A stretch of DNA of 7,658 bases, taken from positions 1 through 7,658 of the forward strand of contig URWZ01000070.1 of the NCBI GenBank assembly GCA_900551625.1, read 5' to 3'. The translations under genes and the position numbers were made by a program. Below, piece after piece: positions 1 through 6,107 of this stretch. Within the stretch, counting starts at the first letter, position 1; each line of letters begins with the position of its first letter. The DNA comes from an uncultured Collinsella sp. Lineage in GTDB: Bacteria; Actinomycetota; Coriobacteriia; Coriobacteriales; Coriobacteriaceae. The notes below the pieces were generated by a model. It was not told where the DNA came from and did no database searches. It was given only the letters and a program-made list of their open reading frames with translations.

Positions 1-360
1 GTCGCGGATGATGTAGTACTCCATGTGGATCGACCGCACGGCCCGCTGGAGCGAGGCGATCAGCGCCGTGAAGGCGTTGTTGCCGTTGTGGAGCAGTTCG
101 ACGCTGTTGTGGCGGGTGATGCGTGTGCCGCAGCCCCGTGCGATGATCTGTCCGAGACGGTCGCCGCGGTATGCGCGGCGTTCCGCCGCCGGGAGGTGCG
201 GCCGGTAACCAGCCAGTACGTAGAGCAGCGTGCCGGCTACGGGGAGCAGCAGGATCAGCGCCAGCCACGCCGCAGCCGACGCGGGCAGACGTTTCTGTCG
301 GGTGACGAGCGGAACGGCTCCGAGCGTCCATGCGATGTGAATTGCAAGCAGCAGATACAT
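1..360 (-). CDS. cls: Cardiolipin synthase (phospholipase D family), N-terminal 120 residues, partial
   Basis: Reading the minus strand from the ATG at 358-360 gives 120 codons without a stop to the window edge, so the 3' part is missing. Residues 1-19 (MYLLLAIHIAWTLGAVPLV) and about 30-50 are two hydrophobic segments, as in the N-terminal membrane anchor of bacterial cardiolipin synthases. After a basic linker, residues 90-120 read NSVELLHNGNNAFTALIASL, then QRAVRSIHMEYYIIRD. This is the characteristic start of the first phospholipase D domain. The catalytic HKD motifs lie beyond the edge and cannot be checked. The family joins two phosphatidylglycerol molecules into cardiolipin and glycerol at the inner membrane. 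The gene diverges from greA. I see no Shine-Dalgarno site, as is usual in Bacteroidota. A related PLD-family phospholipid synthase is the main alternative. Confidence 0.85.
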   Translation of the reverse strand, partial: MYLLLAIHIAWTLGAVPLVTRQKRLPASAAAWLALILLLPVAGTLLYVLAGYRPHLPAAERRAYRGDRLGQIIARGCGTRITRHNSVELLHNGNNAFTALIASLQRAVRSIHMEYYIIRD

Positions 361-407
361 AACCCGTGCGTGAGGGCATACTCCGTGCCATGCAGGTTGA
401 AAAAAGA

Positions 408-439
408 TTTGGAAATTCGGAATATACTTCCTATCTTTG
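408..439 (+). promoter_or_regulatory. Bacteroidota-type promoter (-33 TTTG, -7 TAnnTTTG)
   Basis: TTTG at 408-411 and TATCTTTG at 432-439 are separated by 20 nt. This matches the Bacteroidota primary sigma factor consensus TTTG-N19-21-TAnnTTTG. The start of transcription would be near 444-447, giving a leader of about 210 nt before greA at 656. The promoter points away from cls. The exact match and spacing make it convincing, but use in vivo is inferred. Confidence 0.7.
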
Positions 440-461
440 CTGTATAATGAAAATCAGGGTT

Positions 462-494
462 CTGGCCTTCACCGGTCAGGATTCTTATTTTTTT
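462..494 (+). terminator. Hairpin plus T-run in the greA leader, possible attenuator
   Basis: CTGGCC (462-467) pairs with GGTCAG (474-479), including one G-T wobble, around the loop TTCACC. AATC 452-455 and GATT 480-483 can extend it across a bulge. A run of seven T follows at 488-494. It lies just downstream of the predicted start of transcription, so it could end a very short transcript or attenuate greA. The stem is short and 8 nt from the T-run, so the call is weak. A second stem, 513-519 with 525-531, follows without a T-run. Confidence 0.3.
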
Positions 495-655
495 ACGATG
501 TTTAATTCGAAACTCCTCCTCTGCGGAGGGGGATTCAGGAAGGTTTTAGATGCGGGGCGGGCGTTTTCGGATGCCTAAAGAGAGTTCGACGGGTTCCGGC
601 ATTTGAAATCTTTCGCGGTGTTATGAAACTGAATACGTCGGACTCGTATAAAATT

Positions 656-1132
656 ATGGCAAAAGAGATTATCTATCTGACAGCGGAGGGGTACAAGAAA
701 CTCAGGGACGAGCTCGACCACATGCGTTCCGTCGAGCGTCCTGCAATTTCGGCGGCGATTGCCGAAGCGCGCGACAAGGGCGACCTTTCGGAGAACGCAG
801 AGTACGACGCTGCCCGCGAGGCGCAGGGTATGCTGGAGATGCGTATAGCCAAGCTGGAGGATTCGCTTGCCAACGCACGGGTGATCGACGAGTCGAAAAT
901 CGACAAGAGCAAGGTGCAGATTCTGAGCAAAGTGACGCTGCTGAATCACAACACCAAGAAGGAGATGGTCTACACCATCGTCGCCGAGCACGAAGCCAAC
1001 CTGCGCGAGGGCAAGCTGGCCATCGGCACGCCGATCGCCAAAGCGCTGCTGGGCCACAAGAAGGGCGACCGGGTCGACGTGGAGGTTCCCGCCGGAACGA
1101 TTCACTTCGAGATCCTCGACATCAGCATTTAG
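656..1132 (+). CDS. greA: Transcription elongation factor GreA
   Basis: The product has 158 residues, the normal GreA length. GreA enters the secondary channel of RNA polymerase and stimulates cleavage of backtracked RNA so that stalled complexes can resume. Residues 1-75 form the N-terminal coiled coil. The tip motif KGDLSENAEYDAAREAQG starts at residue 41 and carries the acidic residues D43 and E46 that help position the catalytic metal. The remainder is the FKBP-like C-terminal domain, ending in EVPAGTIHFEILDISI. The start at 656 (MAKEIIYLTAEGYKKL) fits the family. An in-frame ATG at 623 would add 11 residues with no homology and is less likely. There is no Shine-Dalgarno site, consistent with Bacteroidota. 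Transcription probably comes from the promoter at 408-439 and ends at the terminator at 1223-1249. Confidence 0.96.
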   Translation: MAKEIIYLTAEGYKKLRDELDHMRSVERPAISAAIAEARDKGDLSENAEYDAAREAQGMLEMRIAKLEDSLANARVIDESKIDKSKVQILSKVTLLNHNTKKEMVYTIVAEHEANLREGKLAIGTPIAKALLGHKKGDRVDVEVPAGTIHFEILDISI

Positions 1133-1222
1133 GCGCCCGTTCCCGCAGGGCAGCGGGCCGCATCGTCCGCTCCCGGCCGGGTGCAGGACACGACATACAT
1201 CCCCGTTTGTGGGTATTTTTGC

Positions 1223-1249
1223 AGGACCGTTTTGTGCGGTCCTTTTTTT
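1223..1249 (+). terminator. Intrinsic terminator of greA
   Basis: AGGACCG (1223-1229) pairs perfectly with CGGTCCT (1237-1243) around a 7-nt loop TTTTGTG. A T-run at 1243-1249 follows at once. It lies 91 nt after the greA stop on the same strand. Confidence 0.88.
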
Positions 1250-1261
1250 GTGCTACTTTTG
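1231..1261 (+). promoter_or_regulatory. Bacteroidota-type promoter overlapping the greA terminator
   Basis: TTTG at 1231-1234, inside the terminator loop, and TACTTTTG at 1254-1261 are separated by 19 nt, an exact match to TTTG-N19-TAnnTTTG. Transcription would start near 1266-1268, only a few bases before the ATG at 1273. The next transcript would then have almost no leader. It probably drives the small protein at 1273 and the TonB receptor after it. Confidence 0.6.
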
Positions 1262-1272
1262 GCTGCAGAAAG

Positions 1273-1605
1273 ATGATACGCAAAGCACCCAAACGAATAT
1301 ACGCCGCTCTGCTGCTGCTGATTCTGGTCGCAGCGTACGCAGGACACAAGGTCCACATCTACAAGGAGGACCCTGCGCATTTCGCCGCGCTCTGCGGCGA
1401 TCTGATGCCCGACAACGGCGCGCATCAGATCGTGGTGGAACGCTGTATCGTCGACGACTTCTATTTCTTCCCCTATCTCGACGCAGTACAGCCCGCGCAC
1501 TCGTTCTATTGCGGGATGCTGGGCGTTCTGATGCCCGAAGCCACGCAGTGCAGACGCTGCATGCCGGTTCCGGGCGTTTCGCTGCGCGCGCCTCCCGCGG
1601 CGTAA
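1273..1605 (+). CDS. Small membrane-anchored Cys/His-containing protein of unknown function
   Basis: I do not recognise the family. The product has 110 residues. A basic N-terminus (MIRKAPKRIY) and a hydrophobic segment at about residues 9-24 suggest a signal anchor, with the rest in the periplasm. The soluble part has five cysteines (C41, C58, C80, C93, C96), the last two in a CRRC pair, and a GHKVHIY segment with H25 and H28 just after the membrane. Such a set could bind metal or form disulfides; that is inference. The ATG at 1273 is chosen because it puts the basic residues before the hydrophobic segment and lies just after the predicted promoter. The frame is open further upstream, but only through the terminator. 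The TonB receptor gene starts 84 nt later on the same strand, so the two may work together. Confidence 0.7.
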   Translation: MIRKAPKRIYAALLLLILVAAYAGHKVHIYKEDPAHFAALCGDLMPDNGAHQIVVERCIVDDFYFFPYLDAVQPAHSFYCGMLGVLMPEATQCRRCMPVPGVSLRAPPAA

Positions 1606-1634
1606 CCCGCAATCCCCTTCCCATCCTGTTTTTT

Positions 1635-1654
1635 GCCGGGCCGTGCGGTCCGGC
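1635..1654 (+). other. GC-rich hairpin in the leader before the TonB receptor gene
   Basis: GCCGGGCC (1635-1642) pairs with GGTCCGGC (1647-1654), with one G-T wobble, around the tetraloop GTGC. A T-run comes before the stem rather than after it, so it is not a canonical terminator. It lies 35 nt before the start codon at 1690 and could affect processing or stability between the two genes. Confidence 0.35.
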
Positions 1655-1689
1655 GGGTTACGTATGTCATTCAAACAATCCGATAAGCA

Positions 1690-3621
1690 ATGAAAAAATA
1701 TCTGTTGCCGGCACTCTTCATGTGTCTGTATGCCGGTGCGTCGGCCGCGGAGACGCCGAAGAGGAGCACCGACGCCAATCTTTTCGGCCACGTCGTGGAC
1801 CGTGAAACCCATGAACACCTTCCCTATGCGACCGTCGCCGTGACGGGCACGGCATTCGGCACCACGACCGACGCGTCGGGACACTATTTTCTGAAAAACC
1901 TGCCCGAAGGCGAGCTGACGCTCGAAGTCCGTGCGCTGGGGTACGCCGTGCTGGAGAAAAAGGTGACGCTCGAACGGGGACAGACCCTCGAACTGAATTT
2001 CGAGGTGATGCAGAGCGGCATTTCGATGGACGAAGTGGTCGTCTCGGCCAGCCGTTCGGAGACGCTGCGGCGCGAAGCTCCGGCGCTGGTGAGCGTGCTG
2101 AACGCCGGCCTGTTCGAACGGGCCAACGCCTCGTGCCTGGCCCAGGGCCTTTCGTTCCAGCCCGGGGTGCGCGTCGAGGACGACTGCCAGAACTGCGGCT
2201 TCACGCAGGTGCGCATCAACGGCCTCGACGGCCATTATTCGCAGATTCTCGTCGATTCGCATCCGGTCTTTTCGGCCCTGACGGGCGTCTACGGACTGGA
2301 GCAGATTCCGGCCAACATGATCGAGCGGGTCGAGGTGCTGCGCGGCGGCGGTTCGGCGCTGTACGGCTCGTCGGCCATCGGCGGCACGATCAACGTCATC
2401 ACCAAGGAACCTTCGCGCAATTCGGCGCAATTGGCGCATACGCTGACCTCGCTCGGCGGCAGCAACTCCTACGACAACAACACGATGCTCAATGCGTCGC
2501 TCGTGACCGAGAGCGGCCGTGCGGGGCTTTGCGTCTTCGCTCAGAACCGCCACCGTTCGGGGTACGACCACGACGGCGACGGATTTACCGAGCTGCCCCT
2601 GATCAACAGCCGGTCGGCCGGCATGCGGTCGTTCTTCCGCACGGGCGCCTATTCGCGCATCACGGCGCAGTACCACCACATCGACGAATACCGCCGCGGC
2701 GGCGACCTGCTGGACCTGCCGCCCCACGAGGCGATGGTGGCCGAGCAGACCGACCACTCGATCGACGGCGGAAGCCTTTCGTTCGACATCTCGTCGGCCG
2801 ACCGCCGCAACCGTTTCAACGCCTATGCGTCGTTCCAGAATACGGCCCGCAAGAGCTACTACGGCAGCAAGCAGGACCCCGACGCATACGGTACGACGCA
2901 CGACCTTACGGTCGCGGCGGGCGTGCAGTACGTCCATGCGTTCCGGAAACTGCTTTTCATGCCCGCCGAACTGACGCTCGGCAGCGAATACAGCTACGAC
3001 GACCTGAACGACCGTTCGATCGGCTACGACATCAACACCGCCCAGACGGTGCATATCGTGGGCGGCTACCTGCAGAACGAATGGAAAACGAAGAGATGGT
3101 CGCTGCTGATCGGCGGACGTTTCGACAAGCATAATCTGGTGGACCACGTGATTTTCAGTCCCCGCGCAAATATTCGTTTCAACCCTTCGGAGGCGGTGAA
3201 CCTGCGCGTGAGCTATGCGGGCGGCTATCGGGCGCCGCAGGCCTTCGACGAGGACATGCATATCGCCGTGGTGGGCGGCAAGCGGGTCCGCATCCGGCTC
3301 GCCGACGACCTCAAGGAGGAGCGTTCGCACAGCGTGAGCCTTTCGGCCGACCTTTATCACAACTTCGGCAGGGTGCAGACCAACCTGCTGGTCGAGGGGT
3401 TCTATACGATTCTCGACGACGTCTTCGCACTGCGCGATCTGGAAGATACGGACGACGGAGGCAAGATCAAGGAGCGTTACAACGGTTCGGGCGCCGCCGT
3501 GCGCGGCTTCAACGTCGAGGGGCGGGCGATTTTCACCCGCTGGTTCGAACTGCAGGCGGGCGTAACCCTCCAGCAGAGCCGCTATAAGGAGCCTGAACAG
3601 TGGAGCGAGGACGCCGACGTG
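1690..3621 (+). CDS. TonB-dependent outer-membrane receptor with carboxypeptidase-like domain, 3'-truncated
   Basis: This family imports scarce substrates across the outer membrane using TonB energy. Residues 1-20 (MKKYLLPALFMCLYAGASAA) are a signal peptide. Residues 30-106 are a carboxypeptidase-regulatory-like beta-sandwich (GHVVDRETHEHLPYATVAVT, then TTTDASGHYFLKNLP). DEVVVSA at about 114-120 is the TonB box region. The plug spans about 121-240 and includes VRINGLDGHYSQILVD, IPANMIERVEVLRGGGSALY and GSSAIGGTINVITK. The beta-barrel runs from about 245 to the join. The barrel lacks its final strands and the C-terminal aromatic residue, perhaps 100 or more residues, judging from the family. 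The plug has a C166-x2-C169 pair (DCQNCG) and C149, which may hint at a metal, cobalamin or heme ligand; the substrate is not determined. It follows the small Cys/His protein by 84 nt. Confidence 0.9.
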
Positions 3622-4686
3622 CCGCCCGTGCGTGACGAGCTGGAGCTCAAGCGCTTGGCCGTGAGCCGCTTGGGCAAGCAGGTTATCGATGTGGTCGACG
3701 TGGATGCCGGCTATGCCGATACCGACGGCGCGCCCAAGCAGGTGCTCACCGATGTGACCTGGCTCATTGGTGCGGGCGACCGCTATGGCCTTTTGGGCGA
3801 GAACGGCGCCGGTAAGTCGACGCTGCTCGACGTGATCCAGGGCAAGATTGAACCCACGCGCGGCCGCGTGAAGATTGGCCAGACAGTGCGCTTTGGCGTG
3901 CTGTCGCAGCAGCTCGAGGAGCTCAAGCCCTACATGGGCGACACGATCCGCGAGGTGCTCGGCAACTATAAGAAGTACTACGTCATCGACGGCAAGGAGA
4001 CTTCGCCCGAGAAGCTTTGCGAGCGTCTGGGCTTTACGACGCAGCAGCTCTGGAGCCGCATCGGCGATCTTTCGGGCGGCCAGCGCCGTCGCCTGTCGCT
4101 GTTGCTGACGATTCTGGACGAGCCCAACGTGCTCATCCTGGACGAGCCGGGCAACGACCTGGATACCGACATGCTCGCGATTGTCGAGGACCTGCTGGAC
4201 GGCTGGCCCGGCACGCTGATCCTGGTGACGCACGACCGCTTTTTGATGGAGCGCGTGACCGACCAGCAGTGGGCGCTGCTCGACGGCCACCTGACGCATA
4301 TGCCCGGTGGCGTGGACCAGTACCTGCGCCTGTGCAACGCTACCGCCGAGGGCGAGCCCGTGGGCGCGCCGAGCGCCAAGACCGGCACGTTCGACACCGG
4401 TGCCGCGGCAGCTGCGGCCGAAAAGCCCAAGTCGAGCGGTCAGCCCAACGGCCTGTCCAACGCCGAGCGCCAGAAGCTCCGCCGCGAGGTGAGTTCGCTC
4501 GAGCGCAAGATGGAGACGCAGCGCACCCGCGTTGAGGAGGCCGAGGCAGCAATGGCCCAAGTCGATCCCACCAACTACACGGCGCTCGGCGAGCAGCAGG
4601 CAAAGATCGACGAGGCTCACGCCGCCATGGACGAGCTGGAGATGGCGTGGCTCGAGGCGAGCGAAAAGCTCGAGGGCGAGGAGTAG
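1690..4686 (+). CDS. Chimeric open frame: TonB-dependent receptor joined to ABC-F ATPase
   Basis: This frame is open for 998 residues, and an automatic annotator would call it one protein. It is described in two parts in the next entries. The first about 642 residues are a secreted outer-membrane receptor and the last about 350 a cytoplasmic ribosome-associated ATPase. One polypeptide could not place both parts correctly. The change occurs within ADVPPVR (residues 642-648, 3613-3633), a stretch that plausibly fits both parents. Neither parent is complete: the receptor lacks its last barrel strands and the ATPase lacks its first domain. Gene-expression signals also change across the join, from Bacteroidota promoters without Shine-Dalgarno sites to genes with purine-rich sites. 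I take it as a cloning, amplification or assembly chimera. Confidence is for the frame being real as sequence, not as a natural protein. Confidence 0.5.
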   Translation: MKKYLLPALFMCLYAGASAAETPKRSTDANLFGHVVDRETHEHLPYATVAVTGTAFGTTTDASGHYFLKNLPEGELTLEVRALGYAVLEKKVTLERGQTLELNFEVMQSGISMDEVVVSASRSETLRREAPALVSVLNAGLFERANASCLAQGLSFQPGVRVEDDCQNCGFTQVRINGLDGHYSQILVDSHPVFSALTGVYGLEQIPANMIERVEVLRGGGSALYGSSAIGGTINVITKEPSRNSAQLAHTLTSLGGSNSYDNNTMLNASLVTESGRAGLCVFAQNRHRSGYDHDGDGFTELPLINSRSAGMRSFFRTGAYSRITAQYHHIDEYRRGGDLLDLPPHEAMVAEQTDHSIDGGSLSFDISSADRRNRFNAYASFQNTARKSYYGSKQDPDAYGTTHDLTVAAGVQYVHAFRKLLFMPAELTLGSEYSYDDLNDRSIGYDINTAQTVHIVGGYLQNEWKTKRWSLLIGGRFDKHNLVDHVIFSPRANIRFNPSEAVNLRVSYAGGYRAPQAFDEDMHIAVVGGKRVRIRLADDLKEERSHSVSLSADLYHNFGRVQTNLLVEGFYTILDDVFALRDLEDTDDGGKIKERYNGSGAAVRGFNVEGRAIFTRWFELQAGVTLQQSRYKEPEQWSEDADVPPVRDELELKRLAVSRLGKQVIDVVDVDAGYADTDGAPKQVLTDVTWLIGAGDRYGLLGENGAGKSTLLDVIQGKIEPTRGRVKIGQTVRFGVLSQQLEELKPYMGDTIREVLGNYKKYYVIDGKETSPEKLCERLGFTTQQLWSRIGDLSGGQRRRLSLLLTILDEPNVLILDEPGNDLDTDMLAIVEDLLDGWPGTLILVTHDRFLMERVTDQQWALLDGHLTHMPGGVDQYLRLCNATAEGEPVGAPSAKTGTFDTGAAAAAAEKPKSSGQPNGLSNAERQKLRREVSSLERKMETQRTRVEEAEAAMAQVDPTNYTALGEQQAKIDEAHAAMDELEMAWLEASEKLEGEE
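3622..4686 (+). CDS. ABC-F family ATPase, C-terminal half, 5'-truncated
   Basis: ABC-F proteins have two tandem ATPase domains and no membrane part, and act on the ribosome in translation or antibiotic protection. Only the second domain is here. RDELELKRLAVSRLGKQVID opens it. Walker A is GENGAGKST (703-711 of the joined frame), the signature LSGGQ is at 794-798, Walker B with LDEPGNDLD at 817-825, and the switch histidine is H848 in VTHDR. Family members usually have DEPTN here, so G821 for Thr is a variant. An Ala-rich linker follows, then a charged coiled coil at about 925-998 (ERQKLRREVSSLERKMETQR), as in Uup-like members. The first ATPase domain and interdomain linker are missing because of the join. 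The style suggests Coriobacteriia. The HAD gene begins 6 nt after the stop, so the two are probably co-transcribed. Confidence 0.9.
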   Translation, partial: PPVRDELELKRLAVSRLGKQVIDVVDVDAGYADTDGAPKQVLTDVTWLIGAGDRYGLLGENGAGKSTLLDVIQGKIEPTRGRVKIGQTVRFGVLSQQLEELKPYMGDTIREVLGNYKKYYVIDGKETSPEKLCERLGFTTQQLWSRIGDLSGGQRRRLSLLLTILDEPNVLILDEPGNDLDTDMLAIVEDLLDGWPGTLILVTHDRFLMERVTDQQWALLDGHLTHMPGGVDQYLRLCNATAEGEPVGAPSAKTGTFDTGAAAAAAEKPKSSGQPNGLSNAERQKLRREVSSLERKMETQRTRVEEAEAAMAQVDPTNYTALGEQQAKIDEAHAAMDELEMAWLEASEKLEGEE

Positions 4687-4692
4687 GCGAGA

Positions 4693-5463
4693 ATGATCAA
4701 AGCCGCGTTTTTCGATATCGACGGCACGCTGCTGAGCTTTAAGACCCACCGGATTCCGGCGTCGGCGCAGCAGGTGCTCGACAGCTTTCACGAGCAGGGG
4801 ATTGCGTGCGTGATCGCCACGGGCCGTCCGACCTACCAGATGCCGGACTGGCTGTTCGACCTGGGCTGGGATGCGTACATTACGCTCTCGGGTCAGCACT
4901 GTTTTGATGCCGAGGGGGTTTACCGCAGCTGCCCGATCGATTCGGACGACGTCGCGGTGATTGTGGACCAGGTGGCGCAGGGGCGCTACGACTCGCTGTG
5001 CATGCAGGGCGAGAACTCGTTTGTGAACCGCCTGTCCGAGCGCGTGGTGACGGCTGGCAGCAACGCGGGAATCGTCTACCACGAGGAGCCGTTTGAGCAC
5101 GCCTTCGATGCGCCGGTTTACCAGTTTTGCGCCTTTGTGGACCCGGCCGACGAGCATATCGTGACCGACGCCGTGTCGCATTCGCTCACCACGCGCTGGT
5201 GCGACCTGTTCTGCGACATTATTCCCGCTAACGGCGGCAAGGACCTGGGCGTGGCGGCGACGCTCGAGCGGCTTGGTATCGACGCGAGCGAGGCGATTGC
5301 CTTTGGCGACGGCGAGAACGACCTGTCGATGTTTGCCGCCGTGGGCACGAGCGTGGCCATGGGCAACGCGCAGGACACCGTGAAGGCCGCGGCGACCTAT
5401 GTGACGACCGCCGTGGACGACGACGGGATCTATAACGCTGCGAAGCACTTTGGGCTGCTTTAG
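4693..5463 (+). CDS. Cof-type HAD-IIB family phosphatase
   Basis: The product has 256 residues, typical of Cof/YidA-like sugar phosphate or nucleotide phosphatases. These cytoplasmic enzymes hydrolyse phosphate esters through an aspartyl-phosphate intermediate with Mg2+. All four motifs are present: motif I FFDIDGTL with nucleophile D8 and acid/base D10, motif II around ATGR (residues 42-45), motif III K183 in GGKDLG, and motif IV GDGENDLSM with D206 and D210. The type IIB cap lies at about residues 80-180. The substrate cannot be read from the sequence, because this family is promiscuous. The start at 4693 follows GAGGAG at 4678-4683, a good Shine-Dalgarno site inside the end of the ABC-F gene, which suggests translational coupling. 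No clear terminator follows. Confidence 0.93.
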   Translation: MIKAAFFDIDGTLLSFKTHRIPASAQQVLDSFHEQGIACVIATGRPTYQMPDWLFDLGWDAYITLSGQHCFDAEGVYRSCPIDSDDVAVIVDQVAQGRYDSLCMQGENSFVNRLSERVVTAGSNAGIVYHEEPFEHAFDAPVYQFCAFVDPADEHIVTDAVSHSLTTRWCDLFCDIIPANGGKDLGVAATLERLGIDASEAIAFGDGENDLSMFAAVGTSVAMGNAQDTVKAAATYVTTAVDDDGIYNAAKHFGLL

Positions 5464-5472
5464 CTGCGGCTC

Positions 5473-5521
5473 GGCACTTGGGGACGTTCCTTTTCTGCCG
5501 GTAGCTGGGGACACTCCTTGC
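5473..5521. repeat. Two-copy GGGGAC intergenic direct repeat (REP-like)
   Basis: TGGGGACGTTCCTT at 5479-5492 and TGGGGACACTCCTT at 5506-5519 match at 12 of 14 positions with a 27-nt period. The preceding bases (GGCACT, GGTAGC) are loosely alike. From memory, related GGGGAC..TCC motifs are scattered in intergenic regions of Collinsella-like and many other genomes, sometimes linked to REP-associated transposases. That attribution is inference. It lies just after the HAD gene. Confidence 0.5.
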
Positions 5522-5559
5522 GCGTTGCGTGTCGTGCCGCCCTGCTTGCTCCGCGTATT

Positions 5560-5587
5560 TTGTGAAACACGGTTAACTTTTTAAACA
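5560..5587 (+). promoter_or_regulatory. Possible sigma-70-type promoter of the DtxR-family regulator
   Basis: TTGTGA (5560-5565) and TAAACA (5582-5587), spaced 16 nt, lie in a markedly AT-rich stretch (about 5555-5650) inside an otherwise GC-rich region. This is where a promoter for the gene at 5677 is expected. The match to consensus is only partial. The rest of the 213-nt spacer holds the GGGGAC repeats and a ribosome binding site AAAGG (5666-5670), 6 nt before the ATG. Confidence 0.3.
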
Positions 5588-5676
5588 ACACAGTAAGACA
5601 TGGGCAACTTTTGCGGTAAAGTAAATCAGACAAAAGTATCCAAAGGCTAACTAGAAGCCATCGCGAAAGGCGGCCC

Positions 5677-6066
5677 ATGGCCCTGCGTGAATCCGGAGAA
5701 GACTATCTCGAATCTATTTATGTGCTCTCGGAGCGCCAAGGCATCGTTCGATCGATCGACGTCGCCGAATACCTGGGCGTAACCAAGGCGAGCGTCTCTA
5801 AAGCCATGGCGGCCCTGGAGAGCACCGGCTACGTGGAGATGGGCAAACGCGATGTACATTTGACGGTACGCGGTCTTGAGGTTGCCCGTCAAATGTGGGA
5901 GCGCCATTGCTTTTTTGTAGGGCTGCTAGAGGACGCAGGCGTAGCGCCTGAGGTTGCCTCGCAAGAGGGCTGCCACATGGAGCATTGCCTGAGCGAGGAG
6001 AGCTTTGAGAAGCTAAGGTCGATGCTGGGGAGGGATGGTGCTTCGGCGCCAACAACGACCGACTAG
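5677..6066 (+). CDS. DtxR/MntR-family metal-dependent transcriptional repressor
   Basis: The product has 129 residues, the length of short MntR-type members, with no C-terminal SH3-like domain. These homodimers bind Mn2+ or Fe2+ and then repress metal-uptake or activate efflux genes. Residues 5-60 are the winged helix-turn-helix (SGEDYLESIYVLSE, SIDVAEYLGVTKASVSKAM, then ALESTGYVEM). Residues 70-117 are the dimerisation and metal-binding domain. Candidate ligands, by alignment to B. subtilis MntR, are D9, E12, H77, E102 and H103. The MntR E99 position is C99 here, as in DtxR/IdeR, so the choice between Mn and Fe is open. AAAGG at 5666-5670 supports this start. It converges on a P1B ATPase gene and could share a metal-homeostasis role with it, though no operator is established. 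Confidence 0.9.
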   Translation: MALRESGEDYLESIYVLSERQGIVRSIDVAEYLGVTKASVSKAMAALESTGYVEMGKRDVHLTVRGLEVARQMWERHCFFVGLLEDAGVAPEVASQEGCHMEHCLSEESFEKLRSMLGRDGASAPTTTD

Positions 6067-6086
6067 CGCTCCCGCAGCGGCGCGCC

Positions 6087-6107
6087 TCCCGCGGCAAAGG
6101 CGCGGGA
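6087..6107. other. GC-rich hairpin just after the regulator gene
   Basis: TCCCGCG (6087-6093) pairs perfectly with CGCGGGA (6101-6107) around GCAAAGG. It begins 20 nt after the regulator stop codon and could mark its transcript end. No T-run follows, so it is not a canonical intrinsic terminator. Confidence 0.35.

Noticed and set aside
25..447. Rightward open frame near the window start
   Set aside because: It is antisense to the clear cardiolipin synthase N-terminus on the minus strand and its translation is low-complexity Arg/Gln-rich text.
575..1105. Leftward open frame opposite greA
   Set aside because: GreA on the plus strand is unmistakable. The opposite frame has no recognisable domain.
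1690..4686. A new receptor-ATPase fusion protein
   Set aside because: The parts belong in different compartments and different phyla, both are truncated at the join, and the contig shows other library artefacts.
1129..5514. A 1461-codon open frame on the minus strand
   Set aside because: It runs antisense to five recognisable regions and straight through the chimeric join. Its Arg/His/Ala/Val-rich translation has no recognisable domain. It is a by-product of GC-rich codon use.
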